In this document: positions 28,414-36,902 of the stretch, piece by piece
Layout of the letters: every line of letters begins with the position of its first letter
How positions within the stretch are numbered: the first letter of the stretch is position 1
NCBI RefSeq assembly: GCF_011578285.1
Contig: NZ_CP049916.1
Coordinates: forward strand, 1,860,001-1,924,000
Source: Acinetobacter lanii
GTDB taxonomy: Bacteria; Pseudomonadota; Gammaproteobacteria; Pseudomonadales; Moraxellaceae
DNA: 64,000 nt
Direction: 5' to 3'
Translations under genes and position numbers: made by a program
Notes under the pieces: generated by a model
Told to the model about the DNA's origin: nothing
Database searches by the model: none
The model's input: only the letters and a program-made list of their open reading frames with translations

Positions 28414-28853
28414 GCTATAAACATTTAAAGTCAGCATTCCAGATTAAATTTCTCTATTCCGACTCCTTAAAAATGATCAGCAGAGTCGTCAGCTACGTCC
28501 TTATTTTTTTAAATTTGAATTCATTCCTGTATCGATCGATTGTGATGTATAGACACTTTTTGATCAAATACCATTGTCAAATATTACTCTTCCTTGAGTG
28601 CATTTTACGAATATTGCTTGTGTTCAAACTGCACTATTATTAAACGTCTTTCATAAATCAATTTTCATCCTATTAAAATTTAATAATGGAGATTCCCTCT
28701 CCTTTTAGGAGAGGGCTAGGGAGAGGTTGTTTTTAGATTAAAATACCCTTATCCCTACTTCCTCACAGAGAGAATAGGAAATTTGATTGATCCTTTAGAT
28801 CGTGGTTCTATGATCATTTTTTGATTTTGAAAGAGCTCTATTCTGATGACATA
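28414..28853. other. Non-coding stretch with REP-like hairpin and the left flank of the IS element
   Basis: No convincing gene. An 82-codon frame (28395-28643) lacks a ribosome binding site and overlaps the end of the YqiJ gene, so I do not call it. A REP-like hairpin lies at 28695 and the IS630 copy begins at 28854 after a TA target. Confidence 0.5.
28695..28715. repeat. REP-like hairpin, second copy
   Basis: Arms CCCTCTCC and GGAGAGGG with a 5-nt loop, followed by CTAGGGAGAGG. It shares its core with the hairpin at 9224, so the two are copies of one dispersed repeat family. Confidence 0.6.
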
Positions 28854-28874
28854 TAGCTAAGTATAGAATATAAG

Positions 28875-29393
28875 CTACATCATCTTGAATGCAATATCCA
28901 AAGCGTCGGGAAGTGTTTTATTGCTATGGGCAACCATATGTCTGACTTTACTTTTTAGGACAGACCATGCTCTCTCAATAGGATTTAGATCAGGACTATA
29001 TGCAGGTAGATAAACAATTCTTATCTGATATCGTGCTGCCAAGTCATCAATTACTCGACCTTTATGAATGGATGCATTATCTAGAATCAGCAAATAACTC
29101 TTAGTCTGATCATCCTTTTGCTTTAAATCCTGCAACAAATATTCCAACCAACAGACAAAAATATTCCGATCACACGAACCGTGAAAAACTAAAGGTTGAG
29201 TAAACTTGAATGGTGCATTTGATCTGACCGCACTGATCATACTGAGTCTCGTGCCATGCCCACCTGACTTAAATGCATGACAACGTTGACCTTTTGGAGA
29301 CCAACCATATTCTGCGGTTTCATTGGTATTGATGCCTGATTCATCGATATAAAGAATGTGATCTTCACCATATTGCTGCTTCCACTGAGGCAA
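28875..29393 (-). CDS. IS630 transposase, catalytic (DDE) part
   Basis: The C-terminal part of the transposase, 172 residues from a TTG. The DDE triad is visible: D in LYIDESGINT, D in LILDNASIHKGR and E in SPDLNPIERAWSVLK, the classic IS630/Tc1 spacing. It is not expected to be made alone. Read upstream in its frame it continues without a stop through KSFLYKQACKLSRAVFEW to the A7G slippery run, so it is likely produced as a frameshift fusion with the frame upstream. All catalytic residues are intact, so the copy may be active. Confidence 0.85.
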   Translation of the reverse strand: MPQWKQQYGEDHILYIDESGINTNETAEYGWSPKGQRCHAFKSGGHGTRLSMISAVRSNAPFKFTQPLVFHGSCDRNIFVCWLEYLLQDLKQKDDQTKSYLLILDNASIHKGRVIDDLAARYQIRIVYLPAYSPDLNPIERAWSVLKSKVRHMVAHSNKTLPDALDIAFKMM

Positions 29394-29416
29394 ACACCAT
29401 TCAAATACAGCACGGC

Positions 29417-29794
29417 TTAACTTGCAGGCTTGTTTGTAGAGAAAACTCTTTTTTTACGCGTCCAACCCATCTTATTTAGAGCTTTTAAAATGACATGATA
29501 GCCAACGCTATAACCGAATTTCTGTTCAAACAAAGGAATAAGATCTTTAGCTTGGGTAAATGGCGTTGTTTTTACAAATGCTTCAAAAGCTTGCAGGTCC
29601 AGAATCTTTGAGGGACGTCCTACATTTGGAGACTTAGGTTGTTTGAGTTGACCAGTCTGCTGTTCGATCAGGATCCAATCATCGAGCGTGGTTCTGGCAA
29701 TATTAAATATTTCGCACGTCTTAGATTTATGCTTTGACTCTTTATAAAACTGCATGGCTTTTTCGCGTAAATCGACAGAATATGTTTTTGGCAT
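29417..29794 (-). CDS. IS630 transposase, N-terminal DNA-binding part
   Basis: 125 residues with two helix-turn-helix units: YSVDLREKAMQFYKESKHKSKTCEIFNIARTTLDDWI (residues 4-40) and a second between AFEAFVKTTPFTQAKDLIPLFEQKFGYSVGYHVILKALNKMGW. It binds the element ends. It stops at a TAA soon after KRVFSTNKPAS, but a -1 shift at the seven-A run before G (CGT AAA AAA AGA) lets the ribosome continue into the catalytic frame. The true product is therefore probably one transposase of about 300 residues. Confidence 0.8.
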   Translation of the reverse strand: MPKTYSVDLREKAMQFYKESKHKSKTCEIFNIARTTLDDWILIEQQTGQLKQPKSPNVGRPSKILDLQAFEAFVKTTPFTQAKDLIPLFEQKFGYSVGYHVILKALNKMGWTRKKRVFSTNKPAS

Positions 29795-29847
29795 GGTCTT
29801 AAAGATTAAAGTTTTTTCTATTGTAGCTCATCTTAAACTTTTAGCTA

Positions 29848-30148
29848 TAAAACCCTCTCAATCCTTTATTTTTAATTTTAAATTGATTTTTATTTAAAAC
29901 CAAGCAAACAAGTTGGTTATTAAAAAATTAAACCCTAGCATTTTAATCAGTATTATTTTATTAAAATCAACCAAATTAGTCGGAATTAAATACTCATTAA
30001 ATTAGAATATTTTTTGTTTAATTTATTTTTTAAGTTGATGTTTTATATATAATTAAAAAATTAATAATATTTATATTTTTTGATCTATTTATTTTATGTT
30101 TCAATTTGTTTAATAATATACCCGTAACAACAAATATAGGCTTTTTCT
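29848..30148. other. Very AT-rich leader of the cytochrome bd operon
   Basis: A stretch dominated by A and T with almost no coding capacity, which should contain the cyd promoter. An AACCAA/TTGGTT inverted repeat lies near its left end. A half-site TTGAT (30080s) resembles the left arm of an FNR box but the right arm is missing. Candidate for H-NS or ArcA/FNR control, not provable here. Confidence 0.45.
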
Positions 30149-30340
30149 ATGAGCTTAAATACCAAAGATTCAAACAAAAATCTGATCAAAGAAATTACTT
30201 TTATTCTGATTATTAAAGTCATTCTTTTGCTGACGATTAAAAATATTTGGTTTGATGCACCGACGATTCCCAAAAATTTTGATAACCAAGTTGCCGAGCG
30301 TATTGCTGGCAGTTCTTCCTCAATCAAGGAGACACGTTGA
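30149..30340 (+). CDS. cydP: Cytochrome bd-associated small membrane protein CydP
   Basis: A 63-residue protein with one membrane helix ([20 protein letters not shown], roughly residues 16-35) and a short charged tail. It matches the small CydP-type proteins encoded just before cydA in Acinetobacter and pseudomonads. It overlaps the cydA start by 1 nt (TGATG), so it is translationally coupled to the oxidase subunit. Its exact role, whether assembly or stabilisation of the bd complex, is not established from sequence. The ribosome binding site is weak. Confidence 0.75.
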   Translation: MSLNTKDSNKNLIKEITFILIIKVILLLTIKNIWFDAPTIPKNFDNQVAERIAGSSSSIKETR

Positions 30341-31923
30341 TGATTTCTGAAAGCGTGGTCGATCTTTCGCGGTTCCAATTTGCAATGACCGCAATGTATC
30401 ACTTTATTTTTGTACCACTGACCATTGGTCTTGCCTTTATTCTTGCCATTATGGAAACCACCTATGTGATTACCGGCAAAGAAATTTATCGTGACATGAC
30501 CAAATTTTGGGGCAAGCTTTTCGGGATTAACTTTGCCTTAGGTGTGACCACAGGTCTGACCATGGAGTTTCAGTTTGGTACTAACTGGGCCTACTACTCG
30601 CACTATGTGGGAGACATTTTCGGGGCACCATTGGCCATTGAAGGCTTGATGGCGTTCTTCCTCGAATCGACTTTCATTGGCCTATTTTTCTTTGGCTGGG
30701 ATCGCTTGTCTAAAGTGCAACATTTGGCCGTGACTTGGCTGGTGGCCATTGGCTCAAATATGTCAGCGCTGTGGATTTTGGTGGCGAATGGTTGGATGCA
30801 AAATCCTGTTGGTGCGGCATTTAACTATGAAACTATGCGTATGGAATTGGTGGACTTTGGTGCGCTGATTTTTAACCCTGTGGCACAGGTGAAATTTGTC
30901 CATACAGTGTCCGCAGGTTATGTCACTGGTGCGATTTTCGTGTTGGCTATCTCAAGTTTTTACTTACTGAAAAAACGTGATGTGCCCTTTGCACGTCGTT
31001 CATTCGCCATTGCGGCTATTTTCGGACTCGCATCTACACTTTCAGTGATTTTATTGGGTGATGAATCGGGTTATGAATTAGGCGATGTTCAAAAAACTAA
31101 ACTTGCAGCGATTGAAGCAGAATGGGATACCCACCCTGCGCCTGCGCCATTCACTTTGTTTGGTATTCCAAATCAAGAAGAACAACGCACGGATTATGCC
31201 ATCAAAATTCCATATGTGATGGGCATCATTGCAACACGTTCTCTTGATAAAGAAGTGATGGGCATTAAAGACCTGATGGTTCAGCATGAACAACGCATCC
31301 GTAACGGTATGGTGGCTTATGCACAACTTGAACGTTTACGTGCCGGCGATACCTCTCCTGAACTGAAAGCCGCGTTTGATCAAACTCAAAAAGACTTAGG
31401 TTATGGCTTACTCCTGAAGAAATACACGCCTGATGTGGTTGACGCAACAGAACAACAAATTCAAGCCGCAACCAAAGACACCATTCCGAATGTGACTGCA
31501 TTGTTCTTTTCATTCCGTGCCATGGTTGCATCTGGTTTCCTTATGTTGCTGTTGTTTATTTTGGCGACCTTTGCGGTGGCAAAACGCAATGCCGAAGAAA
31601 AACCATGGTTACTTAAATTTGCGTTGTACTCTCTTCCATTGCCATGGATTGCAGCACAAACCGGTTGGTATGTGGCTGAGGGTGGTCGTCAACCTTGGAC
31701 CATTGGTGAAGTTTTACCTACTCACCTTTCTGCATCTAGCTTAAGCACAGGTGATGTCTGGGGATCCATCATTGCTTTGGCAGCGTTCTATACCGTCTTA
31801 CTGATTATTGAAATGTACCTAATGATTCGCTTCTCACGTCTTGGACCAAGTTCATTGCATACCGGTAAATACCATTTCGAGAAACTTGAAGCGAAACAAG
31901 CTGCGCAGGAGGCTCAATCATGA
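30340..31923 (+). CDS. cydA: Cytochrome bd ubiquinol oxidase subunit I
   Basis: The haem-bearing core subunit of the high-affinity terminal quinol oxidase in the inner membrane. I start it at the ATG at 30340 (527 residues), since AAGGAGA lies just upstream; a TTG 3 nt earlier is not needed. Visible: the N-terminal haem-ligand histidine in [14 protein letters not shown], the second histidine in [14 protein letters not shown], a long quinol-binding Q loop of the E. coli type between about residues 245 and 390, and the GRQPW motif in [14 protein letters not shown]. It is part of cydP-cydA-cydB-cydX-ybgE. Confidence 0.95.
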   Translation: MISESVVDLSRFQFAMTAMYHFIFVPLTIGLAFILAIMETTYVITGKEIYRDMTKFWGKLFGINFALGVTTGLTMEFQFGTNWAYYSHYVGDIFGAPLAIEGLMAFFLESTFIGLFFFGWDRLSKVQHLAVTWLVAIGSNMSALWILVANGWMQNPVGAAFNYETMRMELVDFGALIFNPVAQVKFVHTVSAGYVTGAIFVLAISSFYLLKKRDVPFARRSFAIAAIFGLASTLSVILLGDESGYELGDVQKTKLAAIEAEWDTHPAPAPFTLFGIPNQEEQRTDYAIKIPYVMGIIATRSLDKEVMGIKDLMVQHEQRIRNGMVAYAQLERLRAGDTSPELKAAFDQTQKDLGYGLLLKKYTPDVVDATEQQIQAATKDTIPNVTALFFSFRAMVASGFLMLLLFILATFAVAKRNAEEKPWLLKFALYSLPLPWIAAQTGWYVAEGGRQPWTIGEVLPTHLSASSLSTGDVWGSIIALAAFYTVLLIIEMYLMIRFSRLGPSSLHTGKYHFEKLEAKQAAQEAQS

Positions 31924-33065
31924 TCGAATATGAATTATTGAAAATCATTTGGTGGGTGCTTGTTGGCATACTCTTGATCGGCTTTGCGTTGACCGATGGT
32001 TTCGACATGGGCTCCATGGCGATCATGCCCTTTGTTGGTAAAAAAGATGAAGAACGTCGTGCAGCCATCAATACCATTGCCCCGCATTGGGATGGTAACC
32101 AAGTTTGGTTTATTACCGCAGGTGGAGCTTTATTTGCGGCATGGCCAATGGTATACGCCACTGCCTTCTCTGGCATGTACTGGGCACTGCTGTTGGTACT
32201 ATTTGCTCTGTTCTTACGCCCTGTGGGCTTCGACTATCGCTCTAAACTTGAAAATAACCAATGGCGGAATGCATGGGATTGGGGCTTAGCCGTTGGGGGT
32301 GCCGTGCCTGCACTCGTGTTCGGTGTCGCGTTTGGCAATATGTTCTTGGGTGTCCCGTTCACCTTAGACGAAACCGTACGCTCAACCTACACAGGTAGCT
32401 TCTTTGCCTTACTCAATCCATTTGCATTGGTCTGTGGTCTGGTAAGTTTATCGATGCTGTGTGCACATGGGGGTGCATGGTTGATGCTGCGTACTGACGG
32501 CGACTTACGTGCTCGTTCTGCAAACGCAACGAAACTGATGGGCATCCTATTCTTAGTGTGCTTCTTAGGTGCAGGGGCTTGGTTATACTTCGGCAATATT
32601 GAAGGTTATACATTAGCCCAACCATTTGACACCAATGCAGCAGCCAATCCTTTGGCGAAAGAAGTAATCACCAATAACAATCATGGTTGGATGAATAACT
32701 ATTCAATCTATCCAATCACCATGGTTGCACCCATTATGGCAATTATTGGTGGATTGATTATTGTGATCGGCGCAGCTAAAGCCAAAGCCGGTATAACTTT
32801 TACAGGTACATCATTGGCGGTAACAGGTTCGATTTTAACAGCAGGTTTTGCCCTATTCCCATTCCTGATGCCTTCAAGCTTGAACCCAAATGTCAGCTTA
32901 ACCATGTGGGATGCGGTATCCAGCAAAATGACGCTTAGCGTGATGACCGTTGCGGCGTGTATCTTTGTTCCACTTATTTTGTGCTACACCACTTGGTGCT
33001 ACTACAAAATGTGGGGCGTCATTACCAACAAACATGTGCAAGACAACTCGCACAGCTTGTATTAA
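31920..33065 (+). CDS. cydB: Cytochrome bd ubiquinol oxidase subunit II
   Basis: The 381-residue second core subunit, with eight or nine membrane segments. It opens with the conserved [38 protein letters not shown], and [24 protein letters not shown] follows near residue 58. Its ATG overlaps the cydA stop (ATGA), so the two core subunits are made in fixed ratio. It supports quinol oxidation and reduction of O2 to water without proton pumping. Identification is secure. Confidence 0.95.
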   Translation: MIEYELLKIIWWVLVGILLIGFALTDGFDMGSMAIMPFVGKKDEERRAAINTIAPHWDGNQVWFITAGGALFAAWPMVYATAFSGMYWALLLVLFALFLRPVGFDYRSKLENNQWRNAWDWGLAVGGAVPALVFGVAFGNMFLGVPFTLDETVRSTYTGSFFALLNPFALVCGLVSLSMLCAHGGAWLMLRTDGDLRARSANATKLMGILFLVCFLGAGAWLYFGNIEGYTLAQPFDTNAAANPLAKEVITNNNHGWMNNYSIYPITMVAPIMAIIGGLIIVIGAAKAKAGITFTGTSLAVTGSILTAGFALFPFLMPSSLNPNVSLTMWDAVSSKMTLSVMTVAACIFVPLILCYTTWCYYKMWGVITNKHVQDNSHSLY

Positions 33066-33088
33066 TCCAACCGATTCGGAGAATAAAA

Positions 33089-33190
33089 ATGTGGTATTTC
33101 GCATGGATCCTGGGTGTTTTGATGGCTTGCTTTGCAGGTGTACTCAGTGCCATTTATTTAGAACAATATCAAGATTTGGATGAGGAATAA
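33089..33190 (+). CDS. cydX: Cytochrome bd oxidase small subunit CydX
   Basis: A 33-residue single-helix protein starting MWYFAWILGVLMACF and ending in the acidic tail EQYQDLDEE, the classic CydX pattern. CydX stabilises haems in the bd complex in E. coli. A CGGAG site 7-8 nt before the ATG fits a real gene. It is 23 nt after cydB and 3 nt before ybgE. Confidence 0.93.
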   Translation: MWYFAWILGVLMACFAGVLSAIYLEQYQDLDEE

Positions 33191-33193
33191 GCC

Positions 33194-33490
33194 ATGACAG
33201 AAGTTGCAATGACACAAGAAAAGAGTCAGCCAAACCGTTTTGCCATGCTTATTTCTTTCCTCATGGCATTGCCACTTGCAGCGGTTTTGTTGATTCATCC
33301 AAGCATGATGCTCGATGCCAATGGAGAGTATAGCCACCGCGCCATGATGTTCATTATGATCGGCATTTCAGGTGGATTTATTCACGGTGTGGGCTTTGTT
33401 GCCAAGTTTTGGCTATGGAAATATTTATTTAACCCTTATGTGGCGTGGCCATTAATGATCTTTGGCTATTACACGTGGCTGTTTAAATAG
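33194..33490 (+). CDS. ybgE: YbgE-family cyd operon membrane protein
   Basis: A 98-residue protein with three membrane segments. Conserved features are HPSMMLDANGEYSHRAMMFIMIGISGGFIHGVGFVAKFW and the C-terminal PYVAWPLMIFGYYTWLFK, both typical of the YbgE (cyd operon) family. Its role in bd oxidase maturation is not well defined. It starts 3 nt after cydX and ends the operon before a strong palindromic terminator. Confidence 0.88.
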   Translation: MTEVAMTQEKSQPNRFAMLISFLMALPLAAVLLIHPSMMLDANGEYSHRAMMFIMIGISGGFIHGVGFVAKFWLWKYLFNPYVAWPLMIFGYYTWLFK

Positions 33491-33524
33491 TTGATTTGCA
33501 TAGGCTCAAACAATCGGCACGATT

Positions 33525-33554
33525 AAAAAAAGCCCTCAATTGAGGGCTTTTTTT
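33525..33554. terminator. Bidirectional rho-independent terminator after the cyd operon
   Basis: A perfect palindrome, GCCCTCAAT-TGAGGGC core with A7 and T7 flanks, between ybgE and the convergent GNAT gene. Confidence 0.9.
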
Positions 33555-33635
33555 AGCAAGATTGAAGAATAAAGCACAGATTCTTTTTTGGTTTTCAGTT
33601 AAATCAACGAATCGTATGAATATAAACAATAAAAA

Positions 33636-34196
33636 TTAAGTCCCGACTTGCTTTTGCATTTGAATCATTTTCAGTTCAACCAGCGGTTCACCGACATCCG
33701 CATCCGCTGGATAGTCTTCCACTACACCGGTCACCACATAGCCACGGCGTTCATAATAAGCAATCAACTCTTCACGCACATCCAAAACCCACATGGTGAA
33801 AGTTTTCAATTTCGGTTCATGCTTAATCGCATATAATTCTGCTGCTTGTAAGACTTGTTGACCAAACCCTGAGGCTTGCCAAGCCGGCGCAATACAATAA
33901 GTGCCAATTTCAGCATCGAATTTCGAGTAGCTCAATGCAATACAGCCCACGATTTCTTCATGTGATTGGGTGTTCAGTTCAGCAATCAACAATTGCGCGT
34001 CATGACTAGGGCTATGTTGACGCTGTAACAAGGCCTCAAGTTGCGCTTGATTAATACGATCCCCCGAAATAATACCCGCTTCACTGGTCCAACTTTGATC
34101 ATGTTGCTGTCGATATGCGGCATTAATCATTTTCAATAAGGGTGCAATGTCCTTGTTTTCAGCCAATCTAAACTTAAGCGTTTGCATACCATCCAT
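33636..34196 (-). CDS. GNAT family N-acetyltransferase
   Basis: A 186-residue acetyltransferase. Its start reads TLKFRLAENKDIAPLLKMINAAYRQ, the usual GNAT N terminus. The acetyl-CoA motif is GTYCIAPAWQASGFGQQVLQAAELYAIK at about residues 100-125, and WVLDVREELIAYYERRGYVVTGVVEDYP is motif B. It belongs to the small-molecule GNAT group and is monocistronic, but its substrate is not evident. Confidence 0.83.
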   Translation of the reverse strand: MDGMQTLKFRLAENKDIAPLLKMINAAYRQQHDQSWTSEAGIISGDRINQAQLEALLQRQHSPSHDAQLLIAELNTQSHEEIVGCIALSYSKFDAEIGTYCIAPAWQASGFGQQVLQAAELYAIKHEPKLKTFTMWVLDVREELIAYYERRGYVVTGVVEDYPADADVGEPLVELKMIQMQKQVGT

Positions 34197-34269
34197 CTAC
34201 ATCCATATCATCTTCACTGTTTTAGCACAGATTGATTCAAGTTTTGATGAATATTTTTAGCTATATCAG

Positions 34270-35031
34270 TCACTCATGATCGCTTAACCAAGATATAAAT
34301 TTTTGTCGCTCAGGTTTTGACGCCTTTTGCCACAGTTCAATCATTTGCTGATCTTTGGACACTTGCATTTTATTATTGTCAGCGTTGGTTAAAGGCGAGT
34401 GAATCACTGATAGATTAGATGCTGTTGGGCTAGGAACTGACTGCTTGGATGTCGATTGATTTACAGTGGCAGGAGCATATACATCTGTTTGAAGCTGACC
34501 AAGCAAACCACTCAATAAAGATTTTGAACGTTGCATATTGCGTTGTTGAATTGCAACCTGTTGATGATTTTGGTCATATAAAGCGATGACAGGTTGCTCA
34601 ACATATTTCTTGGCTGCATCAAAGTCTTCAGGCGCTTGCACTAACCCCAATCGGTAACGCTGTTGATCTTGTAGCTTGGGAATTTGAATCAATATGTCAT
34701 CGGACTTTAAAATGTCATGTTGCGAATTACCATGATCAAAATACTGTTGATAGCGTACCGTCAATTCAGCAGGGCCTGACTCAATTTGATATTCTTTCGC
34801 ATTCTTCAAAAAACCACTTTTGACTGCGTGTTGGTTAATCGACAGCACCACAATATTTTCAGGACTGTGCAAAGTACTTGCTGACCATACGCTGGCACTG
34901 AATAAACCACTTATACAGATCAATGCTACTTTTAATGCGTGATGACGAAACTGGATATTTTTAGGTTTAAAGTCTGATTTGAAAAAAAATTGCTTGGATT
35001 TTAATCCAACAATGGATAGTGGGTTCAACAT
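34270..35031 (-). CDS. DUF2057 (YccT-like) exported protein
   Basis: A 253-residue protein. The conserved strand pattern IVVLSINQHAVKSGFLKNAKEYQIESGPAELTVRYQQYF is that of DUF2057/YccT proteins, which are exported. A hydrophobic signal segment VALICISGLFSASVWSAS ends at about residue 52; an internal start could shorten the charged leader. The C-terminal third (after NQSTSKQSVPS) is low complexity and ends in QKFISWLSDHE. Its role is unknown; it is monocistronic. Confidence 0.75.
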   Translation of the reverse strand: MLNPLSIVGLKSKQFFFKSDFKPKNIQFRHHALKVALICISGLFSASVWSASTLHSPENIVVLSINQHAVKSGFLKNAKEYQIESGPAELTVRYQQYFDHGNSQHDILKSDDILIQIPKLQDQQRYRLGLVQAPEDFDAAKKYVEQPVIALYDQNHQQVAIQQRNMQRSKSLLSGLLGQLQTDVYAPATVNQSTSKQSVPSPTASNLSVIHSPLTNADNNKMQVSKDQQMIELWQKASKPERQKFISWLSDHE

Positions 35032-35126
35032 GCGTCATCGTAATTTTATAAGAATGTTGTAGTGAATATGCCGATCACTTATTGCATTTATATGACAATG
35101 CTCAGCGCACATCCCAAATTGACACA

Positions 35127-35151
35127 AAAAAGGATGCCGAAGCATCCTTTT
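35127..35151 (-). terminator. Terminator of the first nitroreductase gene
   Basis: AAAAGGATGC and GCATCCTTTT arms with a CGAA loop. On the minus strand the stem is followed by six T residues. Confidence 0.85.
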
Positions 35152-35174
35152 CACATCAAGACATGGATTGAAAC

Positions 35175-35768
35175 TTAGTTAAAGGTTTTAAAACGAGTCG
35201 CATCATCAATAAAGGTTTTATCACCTGCAGGAGCTTCAATTGAACCCAATACCAATTGGGCACGAAGTTTCCAACTTGCAGGAATATCAAACGTTTGTGC
35301 CACTTCTTCATCTACAATTGGATTGTAATGTTGTAGTGATGCACCAATATTCTGTTCAGCCAATGCTGTCCATACCGCAAATTGTGCGATTGCAGTCGAA
35401 TGTTCAGACCATACTGGGAAGTTATCTGCATACAGTGCAAACTGCTCTTGTAATGCTTTGACCACATCTTGATCTTCATAGAACAATACGGTCGCATAGC
35501 CTGCTTTAAAACTGTTGATCTTGTCACTTGTCCCTTGGAATGCATCGGCAGGCACAATTTTACGCAAGGTTTCAAGGACAATTGTCCAGAACTGTTCATG
35601 CGATTGACCAAACAAAGTCACCACACGTGAAGTTTGTGAGTTAAAAGACGATGGACTGTGCTTTACTGCTTCTTTGATGATGCTTTCAATTTTAACGTTG
35701 TCTAAAGTGACATTTTTACCAATGGCATAAATGGTACGACGTTGTTTAATTTGATCTAAAAATGACAT
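35175..35768 (-). CDS. Nitroreductase family protein (Frm2/CinD-like)
   Basis: A 197-residue flavin (FMN) oxidoreductase, taking the ATG at 35768, which follows AAGGA. The longer frame from 35882 gives an unsupported 38-residue extension. RRTIYAIGK at residues 9-17 and HSPSSFNSQTSRVVTLFG are the FMN-binding signatures of the Frm2/Hbn1/CinD branch, and WSEHSTAIAQFAVWTALAEQNIGASLQHYNP is the conserved second half. It may reduce quinones or nitro compounds with NAD(P)H; the physiological substrate is unknown. A paralogue lies just upstream. Confidence 0.82.
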   Translation of the reverse strand: MSFLDQIKQRRTIYAIGKNVTLDNVKIESIIKEAVKHSPSSFNSQTSRVVTLFGQSHEQFWTIVLETLRKIVPADAFQGTSDKINSFKAGYATVLFYEDQDVVKALQEQFALYADNFPVWSEHSTAIAQFAVWTALAEQNIGASLQHYNPIVDEEVAQTFDIPASWKLRAQLVLGSIEAPAGDKTFIDDATRFKTFN

Positions 35769-35940
35769 GTTTAAATCCTTATTTTGCGATAGAGGTCTTA
35801 TTAAGATGAATCCATCATATAAACAAATTTTCAATCCGTCAGCCTGATCTATATAACAATGTGTTCTAAATTTGGAACACAAGCTGCTAAGCCAACTACC
35901 GCACTACGCATTCATTGCTTAGAAATAATGGATGAAGATA

Positions 35941-35968
35941 AAAAATCCGAAGATGGCCTTCGGATTTT
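35941..35968 (-). terminator. Terminator of the second nitroreductase gene
   Basis: AAAATCCGAAG and CTTCGGATTTT arms with a 5-nt loop, followed by six T residues on the minus strand. Confidence 0.83.
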
Positions 35969-36002
35969 GTTGATGACTTAAATCTAAGCTTTCAATACCC
36001 TG

Positions 36003-36692
36003 TTAAATATCATGATAAACACGGAACAATGTTTCATCATCTTCAACAAATTTTTCTGCCGCCGACTTTTGAATTGAACCAAACACCAATTGTGCTTTCA
36101 TATGCCAGCTTGCAGGCAAGTCAAACATCGCTGTCGTTTCAAGGTCAATTGCAGGATTATAATGATGCAAAGCTGCCCCTAAACCTGCACTCGACAATGC
36201 AGTCCACACTGCAAATTGTGCCATACCTGAAGTTTGTTCAGACCAAACCGTAAATTCTGCCGCTTGTAGCGGTTTAAGTTTTTGCAGTTGACGCACCACT
36301 TCCAAATCTTCAAAAAACAACACCGTGCCATAGGCTTTCATACACTGATCAATTTTCATATGCGCACTTTCAACAATGTGTTCAGGTAAGTTTTTCGCTT
36401 GAACACTTTTGACCATGTCCCAAAATTTAAAATGCGCTTTATCGGTCAAAATAATCACCCGCACACTTTGAGAGTTCAGTGCAGATGGACAGCAATGTAC
36501 CGCTTCTTTGATCAAATCGCTTAAAGAATCTGAACTATACAACACCTTTTTACCCAAGCTTTTGATGGTGCGGCGCTGTTTCATATAGTGCAGTAAATCT
36601 TTATCTGCCTCTTCATTACTCCGATTTTTCTGACGTGAATCGCGCGATAAATCGGTTTTTAATACCTGCCCCAAGCGTGACAATAAAGCCAT
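36003..36692 (-). CDS. Nitroreductase family protein, tandem paralogue
   Basis: A 229-residue protein with the same architecture as the gene downstream, plus an N-terminal extension of about 35 residues rich in Arg, Lys and Asp. Its FMN signature RRTIKSLGKKVLYS and the block CCPSALNSQSVRVIIL match in position but are diverged. WSEQTSGMAQFAVWTALSSAGLGAALHHYNPAID is conserved. Separate terminators after each copy suggest independent expression. The pair likely arose by duplication and then diverged; the substrate is unknown. Confidence 0.8.
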   Translation of the reverse strand: MALLSRLGQVLKTDLSRDSRQKNRSNEEADKDLLHYMKQRRTIKSLGKKVLYSSDSLSDLIKEAVHCCPSALNSQSVRVIILTDKAHFKFWDMVKSVQAKNLPEHIVESAHMKIDQCMKAYGTVLFFEDLEVVRQLQKLKPLQAAEFTVWSEQTSGMAQFAVWTALSSAGLGAALHHYNPAIDLETTAMFDLPASWHMKAQLVFGSIQKSAAEKFVEDDETLFRVYHDI

Positions 36693-36818
36693 GACATCTT
36701 CCCCAAGAAAATCTGCATTATTAAAATTTAATGATTCTATTTTAAAGACTTATGGCATATTTCGCACTTTTCTGGAGCTTAAATTGCACAGTTATAAAGC
36801 AGTTGAAGCGCTAAAAGC

Positions 36819-36849
36819 AGAAAAACCCTACATTAAGTAGGGTTTTTCT
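36819..36849 (-). terminator. Terminator downstream of ftsY
   Basis: A perfect hairpin, AGAAAAACCCTAC and GTAGGGTTTTTCT, with a 5-nt loop, following the leftward ftsY gene. Confidence 0.8.
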
Positions 36850-36902
36850 AAATTCAAGTTCAATTTTCACATTTAAATATTGAATTTTAAACTGATCAAA
36901 AA

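Larger units (their letters stand above)
28854..29847 (-). mobile_element. IS630-family insertion sequence, apparently complete
   Basis: A 994-bp element. Its imperfect terminal inverted repeats (TAGCTAA...AGCTACA against the reverse complement of the other end) match at 19 of 26 positions, and both ends are flanked by a TA dinucleotide, the typical IS630 target duplication. It encodes two overlapping frames (helix-turn-helix part, then DDE part) on the minus strand, joined by a probable -1 frameshift at an A7G run. It interrupts no recognisable gene; the empty site would read GACATAAAACC. Confidence 0.85.

Noticed and set aside
28395..28643. 82-codon frame after the YqiJ gene
   Set aside because: No ribosome binding site, overlaps the YqiJ stop region, and the translation has no family resemblance.
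30061..30148. FNR box upstream of cydP
   Set aside because: A TTGAT half-site is present but the matching ATCAA half at the proper spacing is not.
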